In this document: piece by piece, positions 1-8,325 of the stretch
Numbering within the stretch: the first letter of the stretch is position 1
Layout of the letters: each line of letters starts with the position of its first letter
From: Cohnella kolymensis
Lineage (GTDB): Bacteria > Bacillota > Bacilli > Paenibacillales > Paenibacillaceae
Assembly: GCF_000829465.1 (NCBI RefSeq)
Contig: NZ_JXAL01000034.1
Location: 1 to 64,000 of the forward strand
Reading direction: 5' to 3'
Length of the DNA: 64,000 nt
The notes under the pieces: generated by a model
Databases searched by the model: none
What the model was told of the DNA's origin: nothing
What the model saw: the letters and a program-made list of their open reading frames with translations, nothing else
Translations under genes and position numbers: made by a program

Positions 1-205
1 GAGGCATCCTTTTCCTTTACCGAGATATGGTCATTATATTCGGCAACTCACGGACAGGCAATCCCGCCAGCATCTGGACGTTATGGTCTAGCGGCAACAC
101 TATACATATCGATTTTCCGTGCAACTCGATTCTTCGAATTACGTCTAAACAGTACATTGGTTATTCCGTAACCTGAGAGTCTGCCATTTTTCGGAGGATT
201 ATGAC

Positions 206-1762
206 ATGAAATTCAGCAAACGCATCACGATGGTTCTTCTTTTTACTTTATTGTGCATTCCCGTACTGAGTATCTCGGTGCAAGCACAGTCCCAGCCCAA
301 CATCAGTATTTATTTGGACGGCAATAAAATTAACAGCGACGTGCCGCCTTATGTGATCCCGAATCTGAACACGACGATGGTGCCGCTTCGCGTGATCAGC
401 GAGAATCTGGGAGCTGCCGTCGGCTGGACGCAAAGCTCGAAAACGGCTCAAATCTCGGCGGCCGGATTAAAGCTGACAATGACGGTGGGTCAGAAATATG
501 CGTTCGTTAATGGAGAGAAGGTTCCTCTGGACGCTTCCGTTCAGGTTCGCAGCGGCCGCGTGATGGTTCCCCTTCGTTTTGTCAGCGTACAGCTTGGCCT
601 AAAGGTGTCATACGTTCAAGCTTCCAAAGCCATCATGCTGGAATCGGATGACGGAGGCACGGCCCGTCTGCTTAAAGGGGTATGGGTATCTACGATCTTT
701 AACTTGGATTGGCCGTCTGCCGGCTCGTATGGCAACCAAGAAGCGCAGAAGCAGGAGTATGTGCAGCTCTTGGATGAATTGCAGTACATGGGCATGAACA
801 CGGTATTCGTTCAGGTGCGCCCGAACGCCGATGCCTTTTATCCTTCGCAGATTGTTCCTTGGTCGAGATTTTTGCAGGGGGAGCTGGGCACTGTTCCGGA
901 CTATGATCCGCTTGCTTTCATGATCGAAGAGACTCATGCAAGGGGCATGAAGTTCCACGCTTGGTTCAATCCGTTCCGCGCCGGTACGGACACCAAGACG
1001 GACACACTTGCTTCCAATCACGTGGCTGTCGCTCATTCGGACTGGATCGTGACATCGGGCGGGAAAATGTACATTAATCCGGGGATTCCCGCCGCTCGCA
1101 AGCACATCATCGATGCGATCATGGAGGTCGTTAAGCTTTATGATGTGGACGGCGTTCATCTTGACGACTATTTCTACCCGTCCAGCGGAACGTTCGCCGA
1201 CGAACAGGCTTATGCATCCTACAATAGCAAAGGAATCAGGGATATCGACGCATGGCGCAGAGATAATATCAATCAGTTCGTTCAGCAGCTCGGCAAGTCG
1301 ATTCACGCTGCCAAGCCCACAGTGCAGTTCGGAATCAGCCCGTTCGGGGTATGGCGCAATAAAGCCGATGACCGTACAGGCTCAGATACATCGGCCAGTA
1401 TCACCGCTTACGACAATATGCATGCCGACGTCCGCACGTGGATCCGCCAAGACTGGATCGATTATGTCATTCCGCAAATTTATTGGAGCTTAAGCTTCAA
1501 TCCGGCTCGATATGATAAATTGGTCGATTGGTGGGCGAATGAAGTACGGGGACGCAATGTCGACTTGTACATCGGGCATTCCCCATATAAGCTCGGAACG
1601 AAAGAAGCAGGTTGGAATTCGGCCCAAGAAATCATTAATCAGTTAAAATACAACAAAAATTATGTCGAGGTCAAAGGGGATGTGTTTTTCAGTGCGAAAG
1701 ACTTGAGGAGAAATCCTCTGGGGCTGATTCCGGCGCTCAGAGATTATTACGGACTTAAATAA
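206..1762 (+). CDS. Exported GHL10-type glycosidase-like protein with copper-amine-oxidase N-domain
   Basis: 518 residues. Residues 1-28 form a signal peptide (basic start, hydrophobic core, VQAQ end). Residues about 33-148 match the copper amine oxidase N-terminal (stalk) domain common in Paenibacillus exoproteins, with the paired 'MVPLR' strands. Residues about 155-470 fit the GHL10/DUF187 glycosyl-hydrolase-like barrel: 'KGVWVSTIFNLDWPS' start, 'GMNTVFVQVRPNADAFYPS', 'FHAWFNPFRAG', 'DGVHLDDYFYP' and 'GISPFGVWRN'. Relatives act, or are proposed to act, on cell-envelope glycans; the substrate here is unknown. GGAGG at 193-197 lies 8 nt before ATG 206; an ATG at 201 closes after two codons. 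It is followed after about 36 bp by a kinase gene on the same strand. Confidence 0.88.
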   Translation: MKFSKRITMVLLFTLLCIPVLSISVQAQSQPNISIYLDGNKINSDVPPYVIPNLNTTMVPLRVISENLGAAVGWTQSSKTAQISAAGLKLTMTVGQKYAFVNGEKVPLDASVQVRSGRVMVPLRFVSVQLGLKVSYVQASKAIMLESDDGGTARLLKGVWVSTIFNLDWPSAGSYGNQEAQKQEYVQLLDELQYMGMNTVFVQVRPNADAFYPSQIVPWSRFLQGELGTVPDYDPLAFMIEETHARGMKFHAWFNPFRAGTDTKTDTLASNHVAVAHSDWIVTSGGKMYINPGIPAARKHIIDAIMEVVKLYDVDGVHLDDYFYPSSGTFADEQAYASYNSKGIRDIDAWRRDNINQFVQQLGKSIHAAKPTVQFGISPFGVWRNKADDRTGSDTSASITAYDNMHADVRTWIRQDWIDYVIPQIYWSLSFNPARYDKLVDWWANEVRGRNVDLYIGHSPYKLGTKEAGWNSAQEIINQLKYNKNYVEVKGDVFFSAKDLRRNPLGLIPALRDYYGLK

Positions 1763-1798
1763 TTTCCGTATTTATGACGTGTCGTAGGAGTTGGCGCC

Positions 1799-3718
1799 GT
1801 GCATCATGAATTCGGCCAGTACCACATGGGGTTGGTTTTGCTATCCATTCTAGTATCCATCGTTTCCGCTTATACGGCGTTTGATCTGGTCGATCGTCTC
1901 CTCTCCAGCGCACAACGGAGATTGCGGTCGATCATTTTGGCGTCCCTGGTAATAGGCATCGGTCTGTGGTCTATGCATTTTATCGGGATGCTTGCCTATC
2001 GTTTGCCTTTTACCGTCACCTATCATTTGATGCTTCTGCTGCTCTCTCTGCTGCTGACCATTTCGGCGGCTTTTGCCGCTTTAATGTTGATTGTGAGGCC
2101 TCGAGTTAAGGTGCCGCACTTTATATTCGGAGGGTTGTTTATTGCGAGTGCTGTTGTGTCGGCGCATTATACCGGGATGCAGTCGATGCACACGCCGATA
2201 CAAATCAATTACTCGCCTGTGTTTGTCGTGTTATCCGTCTTTATTGCGCTGATGCTCTCAGCAGCTTCTTTGTACATACCCTTTAAATACAGAACGAAAC
2301 GTCTTGAAGGCATACCTTCCGCAATAAAAGCGGCCGGCTCGCTTGTGATGGGCATCTTGGTTCCGGCAATGCATTACACGGCTATGGCAGGTACTTATTT
2401 TAACGGTGAAATCGTTTCGCATCCTGCGGGAGAGCTTAAGGTCATCGACAGCTCCAATCTAGCTCAGATGGTAGGCGGCGGGACACTTTTTATACTGGCT
2501 GCCATACTTACCGCACTGTTTATGGACCGGCAAAGGGTGCTCAGGACCGCTGCATTCAATGAACGCCGCTACATGTCCCTGTTCGAGCACAGTCCGGACA
2601 TGGTCATTTGCTATGATCCCGCGGACAACAGAATATTGAGCGCCAATCCGGCAGCTTACTTGGTGACGGGTTATTCGGCGGAAGAAATGGCCAAGATGAC
2701 TTGGCGTGAGATTATCTGCGATGATCAAGAAATGAGTCGAGTAAAGTCGCAGTATGAGCAAGAAAACAGAGCTGCAAACATACATAAAATAGAGTGTTAT
2801 ATCAGGCATAAGCAGGGAAACCGCGTCGTGCTCAGTTCGACGATGTTCCCGTTAACGGTTGAGGACAAGCTGTTCATATACGCCATTGCAAGGGATATTA
2901 CCGATCAGAAGAATGCCGAGACCGCTTTAATTGAAACGAAAGAGACCGCGGAGAAAGCGAATCGCGTGAAGGGCGATTTTCTGGCGATGATGAGCCATGA
3001 AATCCGTACGCCGCTTAACGGCATTCTGGGAATTAATCAGCTGATGGCGGAAACGGAACTGGATACGAATCAGCGAGAGCTGCTGCTGATTCAGGAGAAG
3101 AGCGGACAAGCCTTGCTGCGGGTTATTAACGATATACTCGATTTCTCCAAGATGGAAGCCGGTAAGGTTATGCTGGAGAATGAAATTTTCCATCTAAGAT
3201 GTTGCATGGAAGAGAGCATTAATCTTTTTACAGTCACCGCCGTACACAAAGGAATTCAGCTGCAAAGCGATATCGATGAAAGGATACCGGAGTTTCTGGC
3301 TGGAGATCCCATACGACTGCGTCAAATTTTCGTTAACCTTGTGGGCAATGCCGTAAAGTTTACGGACACGGGCAGTGTGTCATTGGAAGCTAAATTGCTT
3401 CATGCAGGACAGGATACAGCCGAGATTGAGTTCACGGTCACCGATACGGGCATCGGAATTCATCCGAGTCAGTTTCATTTGTTGTTCCTGCCTTTCTCGC
3501 AGCTTAGCTCCTCTACGGGTCGCAGCAAGCTGGAAGGCACAGGACTCGGGCTGTCGATTTGCCGCGAACTCGTAAGCGCGATGGGCGGTGACATTTGGAT
3601 CGAAGAGGGACGCAAGAAGGGCGCAGCCTTCGGATTCAGAATTCCATTCACCACAGCTGTCGTTGAACAAGCCGTCTCTGATTGTCGAATTGGGTCAAAT
3701 TCCTCCAGAACAGGGTAA
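1799..3718 (+). CDS. MHYT-PAS sensor histidine kinase
   Basis: 639 residues starting at GTG 1799 after a GTAGGAG site. Residues 1-250 are a polytopic MHYT sensor with three signature copies (MHFIGM, AHYTGM, MHYTAM); MHYT domains are proposed to bind copper and sense O2, CO or NO. A PAS domain follows (about 255-375, 'RYMSLFEHSPDMVICYD'), then HisKA with the phospho-acceptor His in '[12 protein letters not shown]' near residue 400, then HATPase_c (about 500-625, with '[11 protein letters not shown]', 'DTGIGI' and '[12 protein letters not shown]'). There is no receiver domain and no adjacent response regulator, so the partner is unknown. The last 20 residues after 'FRIPF' look random; whether the tail is native is unclear. 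Confidence 0.9.
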   Translation: MHHEFGQYHMGLVLLSILVSIVSAYTAFDLVDRLLSSAQRRLRSIILASLVIGIGLWSMHFIGMLAYRLPFTVTYHLMLLLLSLLLTISAAFAALMLIVRPRVKVPHFIFGGLFIASAVVSAHYTGMQSMHTPIQINYSPVFVVLSVFIALMLSAASLYIPFKYRTKRLEGIPSAIKAAGSLVMGILVPAMHYTAMAGTYFNGEIVSHPAGELKVIDSSNLAQMVGGGTLFILAAILTALFMDRQRVLRTAAFNERRYMSLFEHSPDMVICYDPADNRILSANPAAYLVTGYSAEEMAKMTWREIICDDQEMSRVKSQYEQENRAANIHKIECYIRHKQGNRVVLSSTMFPLTVEDKLFIYAIARDITDQKNAETALIETKETAEKANRVKGDFLAMMSHEIRTPLNGILGINQLMAETELDTNQRELLLIQEKSGQALLRVINDILDFSKMEAGKVMLENEIFHLRCCMEESINLFTVTAVHKGIQLQSDIDERIPEFLAGDPIRLRQIFVNLVGNAVKFTDTGSVSLEAKLLHAGQDTAEIEFTVTDTGIGIHPSQFHLLFLPFSQLSSSTGRSKLEGTGLGLSICRELVSAMGGDIWIEEGRKKGAAFGFRIPFTTAVVEQAVSDCRIGSNSSRTG

Positions 3719-3775
3719 GGTAATGTTACGGCAAACCTTTCGGTTTTCCCAATTGCTCTTTTGGGAGGAATGAAG

Positions 3776-4750
3776 ATGCAGACAGTATGGAAGGGTGCAG
3801 TCAGCTTCGGGCTCGTCAACGTCCCGGTAAAGATGTTCACGGCTACCCAGCAAAATGACATTCCGATCAAAATGCTCCATAAGGAGTTAAACGTTCCGAT
3901 CCAATATTCCCGCACATGTCCGAAATGTGAAGAAGAAGTCGGTTGGAGCGATATCGTCAAAGGTTATGAATATGAGCCCGGACATTATGTGACTTTCGAC
4001 AAAGAGGAGCTGGAAGCCTTAGCGTCAGAATCCTCGAGGGAGATCCGTATTCTGGACTTCGTAGATTTGAAGGAAATCGACCCGATCTATTTTCAAAAAA
4101 CCTATTTTCTTGCACCGGCAGAGACCGGCTCCCGCGCCTATAAGCTTCTGATCAAGGCGCTTGAGACGACGAATAAAATCGGGATCGCCAACGTGACGAT
4201 AAGATCCAAAAGCAGTATTGCCGCCATACGTGTCGTGGACGGCGTATTGTCTATGGTCACGATGTTCTATGCGGAGGAAATTCGTAAGAAGGAACAGATC
4301 CCGAACTTGCCGGAGGATATGGACGTCGATGAACGAGAGCTTGAAATGGCTCAGATGCTCATCAGTCAACTGGATTCCAAATTCGAGCCTGAGAAGTATG
4401 ATGATGAATATAAGGAACGGTTGAACGAGGCGATTCAAAATAAGATTCAGGGCAAGCAAGTCAAGTTTGCGCCGGAAGAAAAGCCGACGAATGTGATTGA
4501 CCTGATGGAGGCGCTGCGCGCAAGCCTCGGTCAGACGAAAGTAACGGACAGCGGCAAAGAGGACGGCAAATCCGCCGGCGTCAAGGGCAAGAAATCTTCC
4601 GAAAGCAAGGTCCGTACCTCCCGCAAGCAGGCGGAGGAACAGAAGACAACTGAATCGAAGGCCGATGCAAAGAAACGGGTTTCTAAAAAGAGCGATCAAC
4701 GCGGGAAATCGGCTGACGTGTCCGGCAGTCCGAAGAAAAAGAGCTCATGA
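3776..4750 (+). CDS. ku: Ku protein, non-homologous end joining
   Basis: 324 residues. Bacterial Ku forms a homodimeric ring on double-strand break ends and recruits the LigD ligase. The protein opens with 'MQTVWKGAVSFGLVNVPVKM', the Ku hallmark, and continues through the beta-barrel core to about residue 255. The tail (about 260-324) is a lysine/serine-rich basic extension, as in many Bacillales Ku proteins, and probably binds DNA. I chose ATG 3776 because GGGAGG at about 3763-3768 is correctly spaced for it; upstream in-frame TTG 3761 and ATG 3770 lie inside or against the site. The stop codon overlaps the ligase start (ATGA at 4747-4750), so the two are translationally coupled. Confidence 0.96.
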   Translation: MQTVWKGAVSFGLVNVPVKMFTATQQNDIPIKMLHKELNVPIQYSRTCPKCEEEVGWSDIVKGYEYEPGHYVTFDKEELEALASESSREIRILDFVDLKEIDPIYFQKTYFLAPAETGSRAYKLLIKALETTNKIGIANVTIRSKSSIAAIRVVDGVLSMVTMFYAEEIRKKEQIPNLPEDMDVDERELEMAQMLISQLDSKFEPEKYDDEYKERLNEAIQNKIQGKQVKFAPEEKPTNVIDLMEALRASLGQTKVTDSGKEDGKSAGVKGKKSSESKVRTSRKQAEEQKTTESKADAKKRVSKKSDQRGKSADVSGSPKKKSS

Positions 4751-5655
4751 GCATGAAACCTTTCGTCCCGATGTCTCCGATCTCATCCGATCGACTGCCT
4801 CAGGGTGAGGACTGGGCGTATCAACTGAAATGGGACGGCTACCGTATCCTTGCATCCCTGCAGGATGGAAGGATGCAGTTATTTTCCAAAAAAATGCTGC
4901 CCCAAAACGGCAAATTTCCTGAATTGACTTCCGCATTATCTCGAATCGACCGTTCCTGTCTCATTGATGGAGAAGCGATTGTGATGGATCCGTCAACAGG
5001 GAAACCCAGCTTTCAAAAGCTGCAGCAACGGCTTAAATTTACGCTGGCGGGGCGCAGTCGTCCGGCCGCTTCGGAACGCCTTCCGGTGCAGTTCATCGCC
5101 TTTGATCTGTTGGAACTGGACGGCCGAGACCTGCGCCGGCTCCCTTTTCGTGAACGTGACCGGATGCTGCGCGAATTGGCGGCAAAATGGGAACCTCCGC
5201 TGTTCACGACAGACTTGTTCCACAATGGCCCGGCGCTGTGGGAATGGATAGAGCAGCACGGCTGGGAAGGGCTGGTCAGCAAGAAGCTGTCGTCTGCCTA
5301 TAAGGAAGGCAAGGAGCATCAGGATTGGTTCAAGAAGAAGGCGCTGCTGGAATTTGACGTGGAGATTGCAGGCATCATATGGAAAGAAGGTCGTGTCTCC
5401 AGCATGGTCATGCGAGAGAACGGCGTTTATTTCGGCAGAGTCTCGTCCGGGTTGAACGAGAAGCTGAAGTCCTGGCTGCGAAGTTTGGACACCGTTAACG
5501 GAGTGAATCCTTTCGGCGCGCTGCCGGAAGGGTTAAAAGGTGCCGATGTCCGTTGGCTGGTCACTCCTGTGAATGCAAGAGTGACAGGCAGTGAGGTGAC
5601 GGAAGAGGGCTCGCTGCGGCATCCTAAGCTTCTTAATCTGGAAGGAGCACCGTAA
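4747..5655 (+). CDS. ligD: ATP-dependent DNA ligase, LigD ligase-domain type
   Basis: 302 residues, the second gene of the NHEJ pair. It seals double-strand breaks held by Ku. Visible motifs: adenylation motif I 'YQLKWDGYR' with the AMP-accepting lysine near residue 28, motif 'LIDGEAIV', 'FIAFDLLELDGRDLR', 'EGLVSKKLSSAYKEG' and 'DWFKKKALLEFDVEI', followed by an OB-fold region. It contains only the ligase domain: the phosphoesterase and polymerase/primase domains of full LigD are absent and are not encoded next door. It starts at ATG 4747 inside the Ku stop. Assignment to the LigD group rests on the operon partner and size. Confidence 0.93.
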   Translation: MSMKPFVPMSPISSDRLPQGEDWAYQLKWDGYRILASLQDGRMQLFSKKMLPQNGKFPELTSALSRIDRSCLIDGEAIVMDPSTGKPSFQKLQQRLKFTLAGRSRPAASERLPVQFIAFDLLELDGRDLRRLPFRERDRMLRELAAKWEPPLFTTDLFHNGPALWEWIEQHGWEGLVSKKLSSAYKEGKEHQDWFKKKALLEFDVEIAGIIWKEGRVSSMVMRENGVYFGRVSSGLNEKLKSWLRSLDTVNGVNPFGALPEGLKGADVRWLVTPVNARVTGSEVTEEGSLRHPKLLNLEGAP

Positions 5656-5659
5656 AAGC

Positions 5660-5712
5660 TTGACATGAAACCAAAAGGTTTCTTATGATTAATTAAGAAA
5701 CCTTTTGGTTTC
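5660..5712 (+). promoter_or_regulatory. SigA promoter with twin palindromic ArsR-type operator
   Basis: A -35 TTGACA at 5660-5665 and -10 TATGAT at 5684-5689, 18 bp apart. The spacer is filled by the palindrome GAAACC-AAAA-GGTTTC (5667-5682). A second palindrome, GAAACC-TTTT-GGTTTC, lies at 5697-5712, centred 30 bp (about three helical turns) downstream. The two are mirror images, so the whole block is a long perfect inverted repeat with 19-nt arms around TGATTAA-like sequence. Binding by the ArsR protein encoded at 6165 would block RNA polymerase; that the site belongs to this regulator is inference from position. Confidence 0.82.
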
Positions 5713-5736
5713 GTATTAAAAATTATTGGAGGTACG

Positions 5737-6165
5737 ATGCTAGTGTCCGAACAACAAGAAAAATTGCCCGATATTCGTCAAACGATCCTTATAAACGCGC
5801 CGATCCGCAAAGTGTGGGATGCCGTGTCCAATTCAGAAGCGATTGCAGCCTGGTTAATGCCGAACGATTTTCAGCCTGTCATGGGATTTGAGTTTACCAT
5901 TCATTCGCAATACGGGGATTCACCTTGCAAAGTGACGGAGATTGACCCGCCGAATCGGTTGATCTTTACATGGGGTGACGATTGGGTCGTGACTTTTGAA
6001 TTGAACGAGCAGGGCAGCGAACAAACGGAATTTACACTCGTGCACGGCGGATGGACAGCCGGCAAGGTCGAACATGGCATGGATTATGCAACTATTCGCG
6101 ACAGGATGAAGCATGGATGGGAAGCCGCCGTACTTCCGCGTCTTCGCCAGTTCATAGAAGGGTGA
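5737..6165 (+). CDS. SRPBCC/AHSA1-family protein
   Basis: 142 residues of the START/Bet v1-like SRPBCC superfamily, AHSA1 branch: 'ILINAPIRKVWDAVSNSEAIAAWLMP', 'PPNRLIFTWGD' and C-terminal 'HGWEAAVLPRLRQFIEG'. These small helix-grip proteins have a ligand cavity; the function of bacterial AHSA1 members paired with ArsR regulators is not settled. GGAGG at 5728-5732 precedes ATG 5737; GTG 5743 is a possible alternative. The stop TGA (6163-6165) shares a base with the ATG of the ArsR gene (TGATG), so the two are co-translated and presumably co-regulated from the twin operator upstream. Confidence 0.9.
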   Translation: MLVSEQQEKLPDIRQTILINAPIRKVWDAVSNSEAIAAWLMPNDFQPVMGFEFTIHSQYGDSPCKVTEIDPPNRLIFTWGDDWVVTFELNEQGSEQTEFTLVHGGWTAGKVEHGMDYATIRDRMKHGWEAAVLPRLRQFIEG

Positions 6166-6524
6166 TGGCGGCGCCCTCTGAGAAGCATGATGTGTTCCAA
6201 GCCATTGCAGACCCGACACGCCGCAAACTGCTGCATATGCTTGCAGAGGAAGAAATGGCGGTAACCGTGATCAGCGGACATTTTCCGATGAGCCGTACGG
6301 CGGTGTCCAAGCATTTGCGCGTTTTATCGGATGCGGGGCTGGTACGTGAACGCAAAGTCGGACGCGAGACGAGGTATCGAATGGACCCTGATCCGCTGCT
6401 GGAGCTCAAGCGTTGGCTTAACTATTACGAACGCTTCTGGGAGAACAAGCTGACTGCGCTGAAACGGTTCGTCGAGAACGACGAAGACGACAATGGAAGA
6501 GCTGCTGAAGATACTAAGATATAA
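6165..6524 (+). CDS. ArsR-family winged-helix repressor
   Basis: 119 residues from ATG 6165, which overlaps the previous stop. A short leader 'MAAPSEKHDVFQAIADPTRR' runs into the winged helix ('KLLHMLAEEEMAVTVISGHF', 'SRTAVSKHLRVLSDAGLVRERKVGRETRYRMDPD'). No metal-binding Cys cluster (ELCVCDL type) is present, so this is probably not a metal sensor; it resembles ArsR proteins paired with SRPBCC partners. The C-terminal helix 'LLELKRWLNYYERFWENKLTALKRFV' is usual for that subgroup. Likely represses its own operon through the palindromes at 5667-5712 (inference). Confidence 0.9.
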   Translation: MAAPSEKHDVFQAIADPTRRKLLHMLAEEEMAVTVISGHFPMSRTAVSKHLRVLSDAGLVRERKVGRETRYRMDPDPLLELKRWLNYYERFWENKLTALKRFVENDEDDNGRAAEDTKI

Positions 6525-6552
6525 AGGGCGATTTAATATCGTCCAACATAGG

Positions 6553-6590
6553 AACGGAGCAAGCATTGTATCTGCTTGCTCCGTTTTATT
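6553..6590. terminator. Bidirectional terminator
   Basis: Perfect 13-bp stem AACGGAGCAAGCA (6553-6565) / TGCTTGCTCCGTT (6572-6584) followed by a T-rich run. It separates the ArsR gene from the convergent hydrolase gene. Confidence 0.85.
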
Positions 6591-7429
6591 TAGTCAAGAC
6601 GTTGTTTTATCCAATCGCGTACTGTAGTGAATACCTCTTCGCGGCCGAGCTCGTTATGCAGTTCATGCTTAAAGCCGGGCCATTCCCTCCATGTAATGAG
6701 ATCGCCTGCCTGTTCCGCGAACAGCTTGCTGGATTTAAGGGAGGTAACCTGATCGTCGCCCCCGTGCATGAGCAGTAAAGGCACCTCCAGTTCAGAGGCA
6801 TGCGCTAACGCCCACAGTCCGGCTTTTTGAACAGTGAAGAAGAAACGCGCGGTAATTTGTCCATGACCGAGCTTGTCGTTTACATACCTCTGGATCATGA
6901 CCGGATCTGAAGTCAGATGGTCGGCCACCATCGGGCGGTTGCTTGTAAAGCTGGGAAAAATCCATTCCAGCAATCGGCCGACTGCGGCCTCCGCGGACGG
7001 CGGTTTGAATGCGAGCTTTAACCATGGCCCGGTCACGACCGCACCTGCCAACTTCGGTTTCCTTCTAAGCAAGTAATTAAGCGTGACGTTGCCGCCCATA
7101 CTGTGCCCGTATAAGAATCGAGGCAAATCCGGATATTTCCGCTCAGCTTCCTCAAGCATCAAATCGATACCTTCAAGAAGAGCTTCGTACTTCGGCGTAT
7201 GCCCTCGTTTGCCTTCCGTACGGCCATGCCCTCTCTGGTCGAAGCCGAACACGGCATAACCTTCTTGCGTCAGCATCTGCGCCACATGGTTATACCGTCC
7301 CATATGCTCACCCATGCCGTGCACAAGGCCTACGACCGCTTTAATCGAAGGTTCATATTGAGGCAGCCATTCGCAGGCATGCATGCGGGTGCCGTCCACG
7401 CAGCGCCATTCCAGTTCTCTATGCTTCAT
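6590..7429 (-). CDS. Alpha/beta hydrolase, monoacylglycerol-lipase-like
   Basis: 279 residues on the minus strand. Motifs of the lysophospholipase/monoacylglycerol lipase group: oxyanion 'LVHGMGEHMGRY', 'GYAVFGFDQRGHGRTEGKRGH', nucleophile elbow 'GHSMGG', acid-loop region 'PLLLMHGGDDQVTS' and catalytic His in 'FKHELHNE'. There is no signal peptide, so it is cytosolic. I set the start at ATG 7429 (MKHRELEW) behind a GGAGCGGGGGG stretch; a longer in-frame start at 7492 has no ribosome site and adds an unlikely Tyr-rich leader. It is divergent from modA across a 116-bp gap. Substrate not determined. Confidence 0.88.
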   Translation of the reverse strand: MKHRELEWRCVDGTRMHACEWLPQYEPSIKAVVGLVHGMGEHMGRYNHVAQMLTQEGYAVFGFDQRGHGRTEGKRGHTPKYEALLEGIDLMLEEAERKYPDLPRFLYGHSMGGNVTLNYLLRRKPKLAGAVVTGPWLKLAFKPPSAEAAVGRLLEWIFPSFTSNRPMVADHLTSDPVMIQRYVNDKLGHGQITARFFFTVQKAGLWALAHASELEVPLLLMHGGDDQVTSLKSSKLFAEQAGDLITWREWPGFKHELHNELGREEVFTTVRDWIKQRLD

Positions 7430-7484
7430 CCGATGCCCCCCGCTCCAATTTGGTACTATATAGATATAAACATAATCAAACCGA

Positions 7485-7513
7485 TAGGACAATATCCGCC
7501 ATTATGCTAAAAT
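7485..7513 (+). promoter_or_regulatory. Candidate modA promoter, extended -10
   Basis: TAGGAC at 7485-7490 (4 of 6 bases of TTGACA), 17-bp spacer, then TAAAAT at 7508-7513 preceded by TG at 7505-7506 (extended -10). It lies 33 bp before the modA start. No ModE box or molybdenum-cofactor riboswitch is evident. Confidence 0.55.
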
Positions 7514-7545
7514 AGCCGTAAATGAACCGGGCGGGAGGAATTCAC

Positions 7546-8325
7546 ATGATAAAGCGGTTCTGCCTGGGAATGGCGGCTGCCGTTATATTTCTCAGTATTG
7601 TGGCCCTTCAGTCCGGCAGCAAAGCAAACGCGTCCAAAAAAACCGAACTCATCGTTTCCGCAGCGGTAAGCTTACAAAACAGTTTACGAGAGTTGGAGGC
7701 TGACTTTGAGCAACACCGAAAGGAGATCGACCTGATTTTCAACTTCGGTTCTTCCGGCACGCTTCAGCAGCAGATCGAGCAGGGCGCTTCGGCTGATATA
7801 TTCCTATCTGCAGGCAAACAGCAGATGGATTCTTTAATAGGCAAGAAGCTGGTGAGCAAGAGCAAGAATGTTATGAGTAATCAATTGGTGATCGTCGTGC
7901 GTACGGATGGAGTACAGCAGTGGCCCGGTGCTGAACGGCTGGCCGGCGACGATATTCGTAACATTGCTATAGGCCAGCCCGATTCGGTGCCTGCCGGCAT
8001 GTATGCCAAACAAGCTTTGACGTACTCTAACTTGTGGGACCGACTGCAGGAGAAGCTAGTGTACACGAAGGATGTCCGACAGGTGCTGACTTATGTTGAG
8101 ACGGGTAATGCCGATGCGGGGTTCGTCTACCGAACGGATGCTTTGATTTCGAATAAAGTAAAAGTTGCGATGCAATTGCCGTCCGATTCTCATGAAGAGA
8201 TCATCTATCCTGCGGGCCTGCTGGCAGAATCTAAACACCCGAACGAAGCACAGGCATTCTATGATTATTTGACGAGTCCCTCAGCTATGGAAATTTTTAG
8301 AAAGCACGGTTTTGAACAGCCATGA
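7546..8325 (+). CDS. modA: Molybdate ABC transporter substrate-binding protein ModA
   Basis: 259 residues. A signal peptide (1 to about 31, ending KANAS) leads into a type-2 periplasmic-binding fold: 'ELIVSAAVSLQNSLRELE' carries the anion-binding Ser/Ala-Ser pair, with 'NFGSSGTLQQQIEQGASADIFLSAG' and 'PDSVPAGMYAKQAL', all typical of ModA. No clear lipobox Cys follows the hydrophobic core, which is unusual for a Gram-positive binding protein. Start ATG 7546 follows GGGAGG (7533-7538); an ATG at 7522 has no site. The stop overlaps the modB start by 4 bp. Confidence 0.93.
   Translation: MIKRFCLGMAAAVIFLSIVALQSGSKANASKKTELIVSAAVSLQNSLRELEADFEQHRKEIDLIFNFGSSGTLQQQIEQGASADIFLSAGKQQMDSLIGKKLVSKSKNVMSNQLVIVVRTDGVQQWPGAERLAGDDIRNIAIGQPDSVPAGMYAKQALTYSNLWDRLQEKLVYTKDVRQVLTYVETGNADAGFVYRTDALISNKVKVAMQLPSDSHEEIIYPAGLLAESKHPNEAQAFYDYLTSPSAMEIFRKHGFEQP

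Noticed and set aside
1-171. 57 open codons from the window edge to TAA at 169-171
   Set aside because: The translation shows no recognisable motif and the stretch is short; it may be the tail of a gene outside the window, but I cannot support it.
608-1306. Long minus-strand frame opposite the GHL10 gene
   Set aside because: Shadow of a well-supported plus-strand gene; no start signal or motif of its own.
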